Positions 44,760-56,309 of a stretch of DNA of 64,000 nt are shown here, piece after piece. The notes beneath the pieces are model-generated. The model was not told the origin of the DNA. It did not search any database and was given only the letters and a program-made list of their open reading frames with translations. The number at the start of each line of letters is the position of its first letter. Positions within the stretch are counted from its first letter, which is position 1. The stretch is from Conus ventricosus (lineage: Eukaryota > Mollusca > Gastropoda > Neogastropoda > Conidae), in assembly GCA_018398815.1 (NCBI GenBank), contig CM031604.1, forward strand, positions 51,197,781-51,261,780. Reading direction: 5' to 3'. Both the position numbers and the translations under genes were made by a program.

Positions 44760-45062
44760 AATTAAATAGTGGGGGAAAACAAGTGCAGGCTAACAATTCT
44801 TCCGGCATTATAGTAATGACTTGGCAAAGATTTATTTTTAGAAAAAAAAAGGGGGGGGGGGGGGCTGAAGATGAAGTAAATGGGGATGTATTATAAATAT
44901 GAGAAACCCTTCACTGGCTGCCCGAGGAAACCATCGCAATCCCTCTCGAAGACACAACTATTTGTATTGCCTGCTCCTAGGCCTTTCGTCCGCTGGATCA
45001 GACTCGTCAGGAAGACACGGTTGGTTGTGTCTGTGCTCTTGGTGTCAAATAGAGACACACCA
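44760..45062 (-). mobile_element. Hammerhead-repeat copy, minus strand, copy 2 (truncated)
   Basis: It starts with the same word as copy 1 (aaatagtgggggaaaacaag), 682 bp downstream, and stops after agagacacacca, where host-like sequence begins. Two units in the same orientation suggest a decayed remnant of a second array. Confidence 0.7.
44964..45018 (-). ncRNA. Hammerhead ribozyme motif with intact core
   Basis: The minus strand reads CTGACGA (a valid CUGANGA), stem II GUCUG/CGGAC with one wobble, GAAA, GGCC, UA then GGAG, and a stem I strand CUUC that still pairs with one wobble. This copy keeps its core although it has diverged from the array copies. Confidence 0.65.
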
Positions 45063-45404
45063 TTCTTTTGTGTGTGTGTGTAAGATCGTAATTGTGTGTG
45101 GAAGATGGTATTGGTGGTTCATTTGTTCACTGAAGGTATTTTTGGATACAGACTAGATCTGTATTGATAGTTGTTTTTACTGACAATTTTCCCACATTGT
45201 ACATTGACATAAAGGGACTGTTATCTGGATTTCTTTCATTATGGACAGATTTCTAAGCAGTGTACTCTGCAGTGTACTCCCTAAGTTCTGTGGAGCCAAG
45301 TGCTGTGACCTCGGTTCTCTGTTGGTAAATTCAGTCAGGAAATGATACTGGGATGTGTATGATGACTTGACATAGAAAATGCTAACAGTGTATTTTAAAT
45401 GCAG

Positions 45405-45514
45405 GCAACCATCAGAGCTTGGTGATCGACTACAACACTCTAGCATCCAGCCTGCAGGTGTTGGCTTACTTTTTGCCTGAAGCTCCAGTGGAAATGCTTC
45501 AAAATTTTGATGAG
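45405..45514 (+). CDS. MCM2: MCM2 exon 6
   Basis: Encodes NHQSLVIDYNTLAS, then VLAYFLPEAPVEMLQNFDE. It matches the conserved AYFLPEAP segment of MCM2's N-terminal domain. Acceptor aaatgcag; donor gtaata. The first two bases complete a Gly codon begun in exon 5. Confidence 0.93.
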
Positions 45515-45729
45515 GTAATAAGCCTTTCTGTGATCGTACTTGACAAGAAGTATGCATTTGTGAATGTGTTGGGATGGGGGTGGAAGTTTACGTTTAGTTA
45601 CACGGCTAGACTGAAATTGTGTTAAAAATATAATCTTTGGATGTGAGCCAAAGACCTGGTAGAATGTATTTTTTCGTGATTATTTATCAGAAATGATAAA
45701 AGGTTTGGAGTTTTTCGTGTTTGCTTCGG
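45515..45729 (+). other. MCM2 intron 6 with a non-canonical acceptor
   Basis: The donor is gtaata. Homology places the 3' junction directly before GCT at 45730, but the preceding dinucleotide is GG (tttgcttcgg) instead of AG. The next AG downstream (45737-45738) would shift the frame. Confidence 0.7.
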
Positions 45730-45839
45730 GCTGCCAAAGAGGTGGTGCTTGGTATGTACCCAAACTATGAGCGTATAGTCCAGGACATCAAGGTTCGCAT
45801 CCAGGACCTACCTTTGGTGGAAGAAATCCGCTCACTGAG
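45730..45839 (+). CDS. MCM2: MCM2 exon 7
   Basis: Encodes [17 protein letters not shown], then [14 protein letters not shown], matching the EVVLAMYP and LPLVEELRSLR segments of animal MCM2. The donor is gtaatg. The exon leaves two bases of an Arg codon, so the next true exon must start in the matching phase. The exon at 58778 does not. Confidence 0.9.
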
Positions 45840-46005
45840 GTAATGCTGTGGCTTTTTCTTTAGGTTACAAAGAAGTGGTAAAAGATAATAAAGCTAAAAA
45901 AATATAGGGTTGGCAAGTAGGCTAGAACTCTCCCTCTGCCCCTTTGTCTTTGTACCTCTATCTCTCTCAACAGTTTATGATTGTCGAGTTTGGCGTCGTA
46001 TACTG

Positions 46006-46150
46006 TACCATGTCAGACCATAGCATTCAACGGCAGTTAGCCAGCTCTGTCAGGCCGAATTTTATCCGTGGCCAATGCAGTCATAAGACAGTCACGTGAC
46101 GTCGCCCCACTTCCGCCTCCGGAAGAAGCCGGGGGTCAACTTTTTCTACC
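46006..46150. repeat. DIRS left inverted terminal repeat
   Basis: Reverse complement of about 56310-56456, with a few differences. It contains the terminal taccatgtcagacc. Confidence 0.8.
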
Positions 46151-47805
46151 TCATTCACCTTCGGCCTGCCGTCAAAGCAAGATAAGTCTTGTGCTCTGTC
46201 TCGCCTACACTTGCCTTTGTGTTAAATTGCTGGTGTCTTTGTTTCTATACTTGATTCAGTTGTGCCTTGCGCTAAACCCTGAGTATTCTTGCCGCGTGAG
46301 GCTCTTGGTGGAGTGTAATTACTGAAAATTTACCACTGTTACCGACACTCTCGCGACTTAGCGTTCACGATCGTCGTTCGTTTGATCGTCGCCACACTTG
46401 TGCGTGTTTTCTCATCGCCACGTGGTTCGCTTCTCAAAAATTGTTTTCGGATTCCCCTCTACCCCGTCTCGGGTGTTACGGTCGCATCCTACTGTCGCAT
46501 TCCTCCTCCTTGGTTGGGCTACACGCTCCTGGTTATCCCGCGATTTACTTGCCGGTCGTCCTTTGTTATTCCGCGACTTCCTCGCCGGTCGCGGCGGCCA
46601 TCTTTCTTTTCTCGCCGGTCGTGTTTCCCCACCATATTCCTAGCCTCTGGTTCATCACCCATTTGACGCAAGACTCCTCATTAAGGTTTAGTGCGCAATA
46701 ATACCATTACCATCACACTTAGAACGTGGTTCTGTAAGTGTGCGTGATTTTCATGATCGGTGGCGTGTACGGGTACTTCGAGATTTCTGTCGATCTCTCG
46801 AGACTTGCACGACACCACACGGGCGATCGAGATTAATTACCTTCTCGATCGACCACCTTGTCTCCTCTTTGCGGTCATGTGTTCCGGGTTTGCTCTGCCA
46901 CCTGTGCCCAACAGGTGAAGGACACCGCCGGGTCGAGCCACTCCACTGCTCGGAGTTCGCTCAGTTTCCCCGGGGAACCGGCGGGTCGATTCCGTCTCCG
47001 AGCAATCCGTTCACATGGATTGAACGTACGGTTCGGGTAGAGAGAGACGACTGCTCCGCGGAGGGACGCGTGACCTTTCCTCTTCTACCCAACCGACGAA
47101 CGCACGATCGCAGCGTCCAAAGGCGGATAGGCAAGCGTGCCACCATTGCTAAATGCCTTCTTTTGACCTGCCGGGAAAGAAAGAATATCCAAGAAGTCTA
47201 AGGGCAAGGCGCTCCTCAGGGGGCCTCCCGAGCTAAGAATAGCCGACGGAATTTCGCCCTCACCCCCCTCCTCTCCATCGGCCAGCTTGCCTCCCTCGCC
47301 TCCGGACGCGTTCGGAGACCTCTCTCTATCATGCTGAGTCGCGCGACCCTCGGCCCCAGGGGAATCATGCCGAGCCGCGGACCAGCACGGTGACGGTCTG
47401 GTATGGAATCGCCATCCGACACTCGCCTTGGTGAGTCACATGTCCTTTTTTTCCCCCGAAATCGACACGTGTACTCACAGCGCTCTGCCCCACCGGGCAC
47501 AGGTGCAGCCAACACTTGAGCCCGAGGAGCGCTTAGACTCCGGATGCAGTTGTTATGGTCACCCCGACGCACGACCTTGGTGGTGTCCATAATTCTGGGC
47601 GTGCGGTCACATCGCGCCATCAGCGCGGTCGTGTACACGCACAAGGAAGGTCGACCCACCCCGATCGACCATCACCTTCTCCCCTAGGGTATCGGACGTT
47701 GGGGATTCCGACCTTTTCGGGTCCCCATTTGGGCAACGTCCACGGTCCCCGTCCTCCGGGGGGAGTTCTACCACCGGGACCCCCCGGGTAACCTGACTTA
47801 ATCCT

Positions 47806-47841
<36 letters not shown>

Positions 47842-48712
47842 ACGGGGACCGCATCCCCATGCCGTTCGGGGGTTTGGGGGCCGGCCCCCCCCATCCTCCT
47901 CCTCCCAAACCCGGGGCCCTCCAGGCCCCCCACCAAGGCTGAAAGGGTGCATGCACGGCCTGTGCGGGGAACGCCCGGGCCCCCTTTTTTACCCCCAAAA
48001 AGGTGGCCGGACCGGGTCCCCGGGGAACTTCTGCGACACCCAAAGGGGCCCCACACCCTTTTAACCCCCGGGGCCCGGGTGGCTCTATTCCCGAAGAGCC
48101 CAGTGGCTAAACGCCAACACTCAGCCGAAAACTTTTGGTCGCTGGGGCACCCGGCCACACTTGCCTGGGGGCGACCTTGGGCCCCTCCCCGGGGGGCTGC
48201 CGATGGGGATGAGGCCCGTCCCCATCTAGAACAAACCCCAAGTAACCCCCCTTTACGGTCCCCCCTGACGAGGGGGCACAACCCTTCCCGGCCATACCTC
48301 CCTGAGGCGGGCGATGAGGAGAGCTGCCTCCACCCCTTGTTGATGTCCCCCGTTTTGGAAAGGTGGCGCCCAGACCCCGTTGGAGGGGGGCCGCACCCCC
48401 CCGCGAAACCCTCCCCCTTTTGCCCCCCCACCCCCCGGCCCAGCGGTCAAACCAAGATCAAAACCCCCCCCCCTCACAGCCCCAATCTGGAAAGGGCCGG
48501 GAATGCGCCCATGGGTGCACGGCCCTCCCCCCCCAGGACAGGGGCCCCCCGCACCAAATGCGCCCAAGTTGGACCCTCCTCGGGACCGCAAGAAACCCCC
48601 GGTCGCCTCCCCCTTTCACCCACAAAACCCGGTGACCAGGGGGGAAGGGCCTTTTTTTAATCAACCGCGGTTGATCCCCCACCTGCCCCCCCCACTTCGG
48701 GCACCATCTCCT
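46151..48712 (+). pseudogene. DIRS leader and gag-like region, GC-rich and degenerate
   Basis: No single frame is open. Basic peptides appear (RRIGKRATIAKCLL and similar). From 47790 the sequence is dominated by C and G homopolymers, including a G run at 47808-47839. Such composition may be partly unreliable base calling. The segment near 47690-47760 is shared with 1060-1130 of the first element. Confidence 0.45.
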
Positions 48713-49195
48713 TTAACCCTTTGCCCCTTGGACCGTCTGAGTGCTTACTAGTATCAAAATCTTAAGGGAAGGGAGTAACTCCGTAAATTGGATGTACCGG
48801 TGCTAAATAAAAAATCAGAAAAAATACAAACCTTGGTCATAAATATGTTTTATTTGCTCCAAAATTAAGTTAAAACTTTGAAGTAAAATTCCACATGCAT
48901 CAAAGCTTATATCTTTGTTGATTAAATGGTGTAAAAAAATTATGAAGTCACTGAAGGAAAAATTACAGCTGTCACCAAGATCTACTGGGTCCAATTATCT
49001 GATGATAAATGTTGTTGGATGTAGATAATGACACCTACACAATGTCAAACTATGTCCAGGAATGCCCACACAATATTCACAGCAAATATCCAAGTTCATG
49101 GGAAAAGTTTATGGGCACAAACAGCAGAGATAGTAAACTGTCTGAAAGAGAGTCACATAATGGAATGTCTGCAACCAGTAAGTCTATTGTTCCGA

Positions 49196-49965
49196 CTACT
49201 GGGCCAATTTCAGGTGGTACTGTGTGAAACAAAGTCCTTTACAGAGGTGAATTTTGCACACAGGACATCCATATACAGTCTGGGGGCACTTCCCTTTGCT
49301 TGTTGTCTTCATCTTCTCAGTCTGACACAGGATGCAGTTGGCCTTCCGTCCTGGGTATGCGGAATGGAGTGTGGCTGAGGGATCTGATGCACTGACTGCA
49401 GGAAGAGTCTGCACTCGTTTCGACTTCACTGCAACTTTAGAGAGTGCTCTCAAACAGTCCAGGCGAAAATCCAAGTGTCTCAAGCCCCTCGTAGATGGCA
49501 CAGGAAGATTGCTTGCTCGCCAGATGATGAAGGCGTTGACCATCGCCACCTGAAGAAGCCACCACGCCAGGTACCTCCACCATCAAACACCAGGAACGAC
49601 CAACAGGGTAGTAGCTGTGGATCTGGTCAGCCAGGTCAACCCCTCCCATGTGCTGGTTGTACGTCAGCACTGGACATGGCACGTGGAAGTCTTCTCCGCC
49701 CACCTGCACAAAAACTCTTATAAATTATTCTGACTAATTTTTTTCCTCACCATTACCTGTCTCTGAAAAATAAAATTTCAATTAGTTAAGACATTTCTTC
49801 TTGTTGTTGTTATTATTTACACCATCACAGTCACCACCATAACTCTAGGGCCACTGCAGTCTCTGAGGAAACATTATCATTTATACCATCACAGTCATAA
49901 TCACCACCATAACACCAGGGTCACTGCAATCTTTGAGGAAACACAACTTTGTATGCAAGCATGGA

Positions 49966-50026
<61 letters not shown>

Positions 50027-51471
50027 TGCGCGCGCGCGTGTGCATGCGTGCATGTGTTTGTGGATTGAAAAGTACATGTATAAAATAATTTTTCCTCACC
50101 TGGAGTTCTGCGTGAAGTAACGTCCATCTTGGCATCACAGTTGGTTGACACAACTGCAACTGGTCGCTTATCCTTCCATAAGGTTGCCACACAATTGCCA
50201 TCCTGATAGAATTCGACATCCCCTGTCTTCATCTTCTTCACCAACTTGCGGTCAAGCTCAGATGGCCAACCCTTTCTGTTCATTCTGACTGTGCACATGA
50301 GTAAGTCTTTCTGTCTTCTAATGCTTTGCAAGTGACACAGAGGAAAAAAAATTGTCAAAGTACAAATGGTGGCCTTTGTCCAGGAAATCACTTCCAACTT
50401 TCATGACAACATGATGTCCCACACCAAAAGGCATTGGTTCAGCTATTTTGCCGAGGTAAACATCGAAATCCAGAATGTAACCTGTCCGTGGGTCTGCAGC
50501 CACCCAAACCTTAATTCCCCAGGGATGAGGCTTCCCCTTCATATATTGTTTGAAAGACAGTCTTCCTGTGAATTTTATCATAGCTTCATCTATGCTTACT
50601 TCCCTCCCTGGCTTGTAGTGTTGCTTGCTTTTCTTCAGAACAAGTTCTAGAAGTGGTCGCACTTTGAACAAAGGGTCATATCCTGCATTACCCTTGGCAC
50701 AGCATTTGCACTATTGTTCAGATGGAAATACTGTGAAATCTTCTCAAATCGAGATTTTGACATTGCATCAGCAACAGCTGGCACCCTGAGCAAAGGATCT
50801 GATGACCAATACATGCTTGCTTCAGGCATATGGTGAATGCCGAACATGTAATTGATGTACAGATATATTTTTATTTCCTCTGCACTGACTTGCTTCCAAA
50901 GTTTATCAACTTTACCAGATGCAGCTATTTTTTGCTCAGCATTGAGATTAGTTTGTTCAGCAACATCAGAGTAAAATGACTCAGGAAGAATCAAAGACAA
51001 AAAGTCAAAAGGTGATGCACCAACCTCTAAATCATGCACCACGCCCACATTCCTCAACAAATGGATGGTCGATGTTTACCTCGCTGGTTTCTTTTGACCA
51101 GTTCATTTCTACATTCACATTTTTACGTTGTGCTTGTTTTGTTCTTTTCTTCTGTTTTCTTTTCGTTTGCTTGGTCCTGGAACAGCAGGTAGGGCTAAAT
51201 CACTGTCACTTTCACTGCTAAGTTCAACACTACTGACCGAACTGCATGAAACGCTATCGTAATCGGCATAGTTGATGTTCAGATTTTCGCCGAGATCGCC
51301 TCCATCAGCCACCAAAATGTCCAAGTCGACATCGGACTCCTCTTCTTTCACTATTTCTTCTAATCTAAAGCCAGTAAAATAGCTCCTCGTCACTGTCACT
51401 GCCACCAAAAATGTTCGCCAACATCTCCACAGTTTCGTCGTCCATCTTGCGGAAGCGAAAATCTCGATCAC
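49196..51471 (-). pseudogene. piggyBac transposase, degraded, with an intron
   Basis: Minus-strand frames give an acidic N-terminus (EEESDVDLDILVADGGD) and REVSIDEAMIKFTGR, then GHHLYFDNFFSSVS, QHMGGVDLADQIHSYY with the third Asp, and a Cys-rich end (CILCQTEKMK, then CPVCKIHLCKGLCF). Between TSRRTPG (about 50104) and VGGEDFHVP (49709) the sequence has a gtgagg donor, a (GT)n tract and a tttttgtgcag acceptor, so an intron of about 395 bp is likely. Frameshifts near 50320, 50650 and 49590 inactivate it. Confidence 0.82.
49968..50060. repeat. (GT)n/(GC)n microsatellite in the transposase intron
   Basis: A GT run followed by gcgt and gc units. Confidence 0.9.
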
Positions 51472-51724
51472 AAACTTGCTCTCAACTTCAAAAAATCACT
51501 GCCATCGAAGTACTGCATGTAAAAACACGCGGTTTGGACTGGAAGGAAGTTGGAAACCGGAACTACGTCACTGTATAAACGCCGCAAAGCATTGTGGGAA
51601 AAATTCGTCTGCTAGGGGCAGCCAAACAGTATCAGTGTATATTCGGGCCACAGCGGGCGTTACAAGGATACGAAAGGCATCGCGTTTCGGGCCACAGCGG
51701 GCGTTACAAGGGGCAGAGGGTTAA

Positions 51725-52260
51725 GAATTTAAAGGAATGGGACCGAACAGCCAGGATGGGCATCCTCCATACCACGGCGGGACATACCTACTTAGGCATG
51801 CTCCTACAGCAACTGGAGGCTCTATGGCCGGAGGACGACGGTGCCGCCCCTGGGCCTTCGGACCTGGACTCCGAGGCGTACCAGGAGAATGATTCTCGCT
51901 TGTTTAGCGACCCTTTTATGCGACACCTGGTCAACAGGTTTTTCGCATCATCTTTCGGCGCGGCGGGCAGGGCAGCTAGGGGGCCACTTCAAACTGTTTG
52001 TTGGTGGCCAGAGATGCCGTGTTGGCACAAAACCTCTCTCTCCCCTCGCTAAGGCAGCCCTGGGGTTTGTGTCCCGGGCCAGGACCAGTCGCTGTTCGGC
52101 GAATACTCAACTGAAGTGATCACACAAGCAGTCGAGGAAGCAAGCAGGCGCCCAGGCCATCGCCGCGCCTGCTAAAACCCCCCCCTTTCGGTCCTTCCCC
52201 AGGCCCAAACCCTACCCAGGCATCGCCTTCCCACACCGCAGGGCCCCCAAACGCCAAGGC
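51725..52260 (+). pseudogene. DIRS gag-like ORF fragment
   Basis: The frame reads MGILHTTAGHTYLGMLLQQL, then EAYQENDSRLFSDPFMRHLV and, later, Pro-rich sequence (FPRPKPYPG). The position upstream of the reverse transcriptase and the Pro-rich end fit DIRS ORF1, but there is no diagnostic motif. Confidence 0.4.
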
Positions 52261-52419
52261 GCCCCCCCCCCCCCTTTAAAAAATTTCTTGCCCCCGGCCC
52301 AACCGATACGGGGCCCAAAACCCGAAGGGGGCCCCTAAATCTCCCCCCCCCCCCCCCCCCCCCAAACCCCCCGCCAACAAACCCCCCCCCCACCCCCCCC
52401 CCCCCCAACCCAACCCCCA

Positions 52420-52450
<31 letters not shown>

Positions 52451-52660
52451 CGCCCGTTCGCCCCTCCCCCAGCCCACATCCCCGCCCCCTTGGCGGGCAG
52501 CCTCTCCCAGCACGCCCACCGGTGGAGACTATGGGCCTCAGCCCCTGGGTAGTGGCGGTGCTAGGGGAGGGGTATCGTCTTCCTTGTACCCACGAGCGAA
52601 CCCCCCCCCCCCCCCCCCCCCATGCACCTCCTCCTCCTTCACCCAACCCTCCCCCGCTCA
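52261..52660 (+). repeat. C-rich low-complexity block
   Basis: Long poly-C segments (for example 52343-52363 and 52425-52448) are interrupted by short spacers. Coding signal disappears here and resumes after 52670. Confidence 0.7.
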
Positions 52661-53500
52661 AGCAAGGCGCTCAACGCGGAGGTCCAAGAGCTCCCCCAAA
52701 AAAGGGGCCATCACAGAGGTGTCCCACCCCAATCCCGGCTTCTACTCTCACCTATTCGTGATCCCAAAACCCTCAGGAGGATGGAGGCCCACCCTAGACT
52801 ATTCACCCCTCAACAAGTTCCTCAGGCCCATCAAATTCAAGATGGACACCCCCACCCAGTTTCCGGGTTCGTCCTGGCGGGGCCCGAGTGTTCCAGTTCA
52901 GGGCCCTCCCATTCGGCCTTCACGGGCCCCCTTCCTCTTCACGAAGGTTGTCAAGGAGATGGCTTCCCTAGCCGGGCAGGGGACATCCACCTCCTAGTCT
53001 ACCTGGACGACCTGGCTCGTCTTGGCCCCCTTCCGGGCCCAGTGCCCCAGCCCACACCCCCCCCCCTCCTGAGTCTTTGCTCCACACTGGGGTTTGTCAC
53101 AAACCCCAAAAAGTGCGAAACCACTCCCACCAGAGGTTCTCCTTACGGGGAATGAGTTTCGATACTATCCCCTGATAGTCTCCCGACCCCGGAGAGGTCC
53201 ACACGCATACTGGACGCCCTTTCATCTCCCCTTATCACAGGCACCCCACACCTCGGCCAGAAACCTGTCCTCCCTCATAGGAATAAAGGAGTCCCTGTCT
53301 CCCCTCATTCCCCTGGGGCGAGTCCCCAAACGCCAACTTCAGAGGGATTTAAACCGCCGACGTTGGTCGCAGACCTCCAACCGCTGGGACCAGGTCATTC
53401 CCCTCGGACACTGGTTTATTTCGGCGATAGAGGAGTGGCTCAATCCAGGCACTCTCTCAACCGGGGTCCCCATCTCCCCCCCAAACCCAAAACCACTGGA
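52661..53500 (+). pseudogene. DIRS reverse transcriptase
   Basis: Frames encode the RT blocks KGAITEVSHPNPGFYSHLFV, PKPSGGWRPTLDYSPLN, FLFTKVVKEMASLAGQ, then VYLDDLA (active-site Asp pair; the other DIRS copy has YLDDW) and LGFVTNPKKCE. At least four frameshifts separate the blocks. The order and spelling agree with the first DIRS element. Confidence 0.82.
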
Positions 53501-54128
53501 ACTGTACACAGACGCCTCCAACTTGGGCTGGGGGGCCCATTTGGGGAGGACGGTCATGCCTCAGGGGAGTGGACTCACAAACTGCCCGCCTCCACATAAA
53601 CCATCTTGGAGCTGGAAGGGGTCAGGCTAGCCCTTCTCCACTTCCAGCACAAGGTCGCGCACCGGCTTGTTCTCCTCCTCACGACAACAGTCGGTAGCTT
53701 GTTATGTCAACAAAGGGGGGGGCACGCTCCATCAGCCTCTCCCTCAAAAACAGAGGCCCTCCTTCGCTGGTGTCACGCGCGGGGGATACCCTCCGCGCGA
53801 GACACATAGCAGGAACACGCAAACATCCTGGTGGATTCCCTCAGCCGGTCGAAGTCTCAAACTCCACACGGAGTGGACCCTCAACAGACTAACCCTGTCT
53901 GTGGTGTGGGAACATTGGTTTGTGCCCATGATCGACCTGTTTGCCCCCAGGTTCAACCATCGCTGCCCCTGTCTCTCTCCCCCGTTCCGGACCCTCAGGC
54001 GTATGCAGTCGTATGCGCTCTTCCCCCCCCTGGACGGGCCTACGGGCGTAGCCTTTTTCCAAACCCTTTCCCTCCTACACAAGGTGATCAGGAAAGCGAG
54101 GCTGGAGAAACCCAGGCTGATCCTCTAA
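53500..54128 (+). pseudogene. DIRS RNase H and downstream segment
   Basis: LELYTDASNLGWGAHLG gives the first catalytic Asp of RNase H. ELEGVRLALLHF, TEALLRWCHARG and HIAGT follow, then a segment reading EHWFVPMIDLFAPRF. The glycine-coding G run is only eight bases here (53709-53716), compared with about 12 and 21 in the two copies of the first element. Confidence 0.78.
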
Positions 54129-54419
54129 CCCCGTGGTGGCCGACCAGTCCTGGTTCCCAGCCTCGAGTCCCTCACTCGCGGTTACCCTCTACGGCTCAGC
54201 CCTCGGTGGGACATGTTGAGAAACCCCGTTGGGTCTTCCTCCCTTCCAATCCCAAGTTTGCTTCGCCTACACGCGTGGCTGCTAGCCACCCCAACTGCGA
54301 ACATCTTCATCCACTCCCCATTTCGGACAGGCCCCATTTCCGTCCTAGACGCACTACCCGGGGGCAGGGGCCTCTCAGGGACTGAGGGACTTAGCCTGGG
54401 CATCTCGCAGAGCCAGCAC

Positions 54420-56110
54420 CGAGCCCCTCTCAATTACCGGTGGGAGAAATGGGTTAGCCTGGTGCTTGGGATAAACTGGGTTTCCCCCCAGGACTGCCCC
54501 TCCAACATCCCTATAGGCAATTTCCTCTCCCACTATCTTCCTCCCTTAAGCTGTCGGCTAGCTCCATTCGGAGCTACAGATCGGCTATCTGAAACCACCA
54601 TTCGCCAACGGGGGGCGGTCCGTCTTTTGACAATGACTTCCTGCTCAGAGAGGTCTCTAGAGGAGTTCCTCTACGGGAAGCCCAGTCCCTAGGCGCATCC
54701 CCCTTTGGGACCTTTTCATCGTCCTCGACGCCCAGAAAGCCCCCTTTTGAACCCATTACATCTATTCCCCCTTTGACCTTCTCTCTTTTAAAACCCTTTG
54801 CTGGCACAGCAGGCAGACTGTTTACTTCCTGCAGGGCAGAGAAAATGGCTGAAATGGGCGTGTCTGTGGGTGTTTGTGTTCAAAACGCAATTCTTTGGAA
54901 AGAAGCATGGATTTCATTCAAATAAGATGTAAAACATGCAGAATTAAATAAGAAAAACCATCGATATTTATCCACTTTGGGCGGGTAAAACGCCTCAACA
55001 TCGAACAGTCGTGTTTGCTGACTCCAACCGAACTGATCACGATCGTCGTCGAAATCGTCCTCCTACCACTCCAGTCACTCAAATCCGATGTGTGCACACT
55101 GCTAACATCACTCAAAATCGTTTGTCTGAGCCTGTTTGAACTTCACGAATTTCAATATCTTCCGCACGAAACCCAAAAACCAAAATCCTCCTCACTCTCG
55201 GAATCTGTGAACGGAAACCATCTTGAAAATCGCCGAACTTTTTCTCTCGCACCACGTGTTGAAATTTGCCTTGTTTACAACTCGATGCAAAGCCACAAGT
55301 GAAAGAAAGTGGGACAGGAAGTGGGGGAAGTCTCGTGCTTCAATTGAACGAGATTTGGCGCGAGATTTACGGAAACTTCCATGTATGGAAGTTACGAAGA
55401 TGGCCGAACATTAGCAGACGCTTCGGACGTTTGCCCATCGGCATGACGGACGCTTTCGGCCCCCTGTGCCCAGCAAAGGGTTAAAACCACCTTTCTCCTT
55501 GCCCTGGCTCGGCCAGAAGACGAAGTGAGATCCACGCCCTCAGCGGTGATCCCAGAGATATCGCCTTCCACAGGGACGGCTCGTTTCCCTCAAGTTCCTT
55601 CCCAGAGTTCTTAGCTTAAGAATCGGGAACCGGGCACCCCCTCTCCTCCCTCGTCATCCGCTCCCTGACGGATATCTTGGGAAAGGGAGAGAAAAATGGG
55701 ACACTTAACCTTTGCCCTGCTAGGTGTCTCAGATGCTACTGGGAGCGCACACGCCCCAGGCGCACCTCCCAGAGGGCGACTCCTTATCTCACTCAACCCC
55801 AACAATACTAGAGACATCTCGGCGGGATCTACTCTAGGTGGTTCTCCAAGACGGTGAGATCTGCCTACGCTCAGGCGCACAAGGTCTCCCCCCCCAATCA
55901 CCCAGGGCCCGAGGTCAGAGCACTGGCCACTTCCACGGCGCTCCAGTACTCTGTCCCCGTGCGCCATCTCCTGGAGGCAGCCTACATGGCGTTCGGAAAA
56001 ATCCCTTCATTAACTTTTACTTGAGGATATCCGCATGACCAGAGCTGACGGTTCTAAAGGGATCTCCTTTGTGGCGGCCAATGCAGCCATAACGGCCATC
56101 CCAAGAACCA
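54420..56110 (+). pseudogene. DIRS tyrosine recombinase, interrupted by a MITE
   Basis: An N-terminal part (NYRWEKWVSLVLGINWVSP and the lines after) precedes the MITE at 54788-55484. The C-terminal part follows it, with FLLALARPEDEVRST, PEVRALATSTALQYSVPVRH and LLEAAYMAF. The HxxR box has lost its His (PEVR) and frames are broken, so the recombinase is inactive. Confidence 0.7.
54788..55484 (-). mobile_element. TTAA MITE nested in the DIRS recombinase
   Basis: The left end ttaaaaccctttgctgg and the inverted right end ttaaccctttgctggg pair, with TTAA on both sides. On the minus strand SDVSSVHTSDLSD matches the N-terminus of the piggyBac transposase at 39283-40975 (VSSVHTSDLSDVQSE). This is an internally deleted relative of that family. 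Confidence 0.7.
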
Positions 56111-56151
56111 CTAGGGCGCTCGCCCTCCTCCGATTCCTTTAAATTTTTGCT

Positions 56152-56245
56152 ATGGTCTGACATGGTACAGTATATGAGCCAAAATGGGGAGTTAGTGTTA
56201 TACTCCCTGTTTGGCTAATATACTTACCATGTCAGACCTAATGCC
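56152..56245. repeat. DIRS internal complementary region
   Basis: Contains ggtctgacatggta and, about 70 bases later, its reverse complement, as at 2648-2750. Confidence 0.7.
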
Positions 56246-56309
56246 CTCCCTACCTTCCCCCTAGCGCAAAGGTTCTCGTGGGTTACCTTGCACACAGGCC
56301 TTCCCCTGA

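Larger units (their letters stand above)
38624..45404 (+). other. MCM2 intron 5
   Basis: A 6.8-kb intron containing a piggyBac transposon (38639-41234), a degraded hAT element (about 42175-43812) and two minus-strand copies of the hammerhead repeat (44080-45062). Confidence 0.8.
48713..51724 (-). mobile_element. piggyBac transposon nested in the DIRS element
   Basis: TTAA at 48713-48716 and 51721-51724 bound near-perfect inverted repeats, ttaaccctttgccccttg on the left and its complement with one mismatch on the right. Two 24-bp direct repeats beginning cgggccacagcggg lie beside the right end at 51644-51667 and 51688-51711. A transposase on the minus strand is broken by frameshifts and holds an intron-like gap with a GT/GC microsatellite. 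Confidence 0.88.

Noticed and set aside
45840..46005. Missing MCM2 exon hidden before the DIRS insertion
   Set aside because: Read in three frames, this short stretch shows no Cys-x2-Cys motif or similarity to the expected segment.
47607..48751. Long GC-rich ORFs on both strands
   Set aside because: They are produced by the lack of stops in C/G-rich sequence; no conserved motif and no consistent strand.
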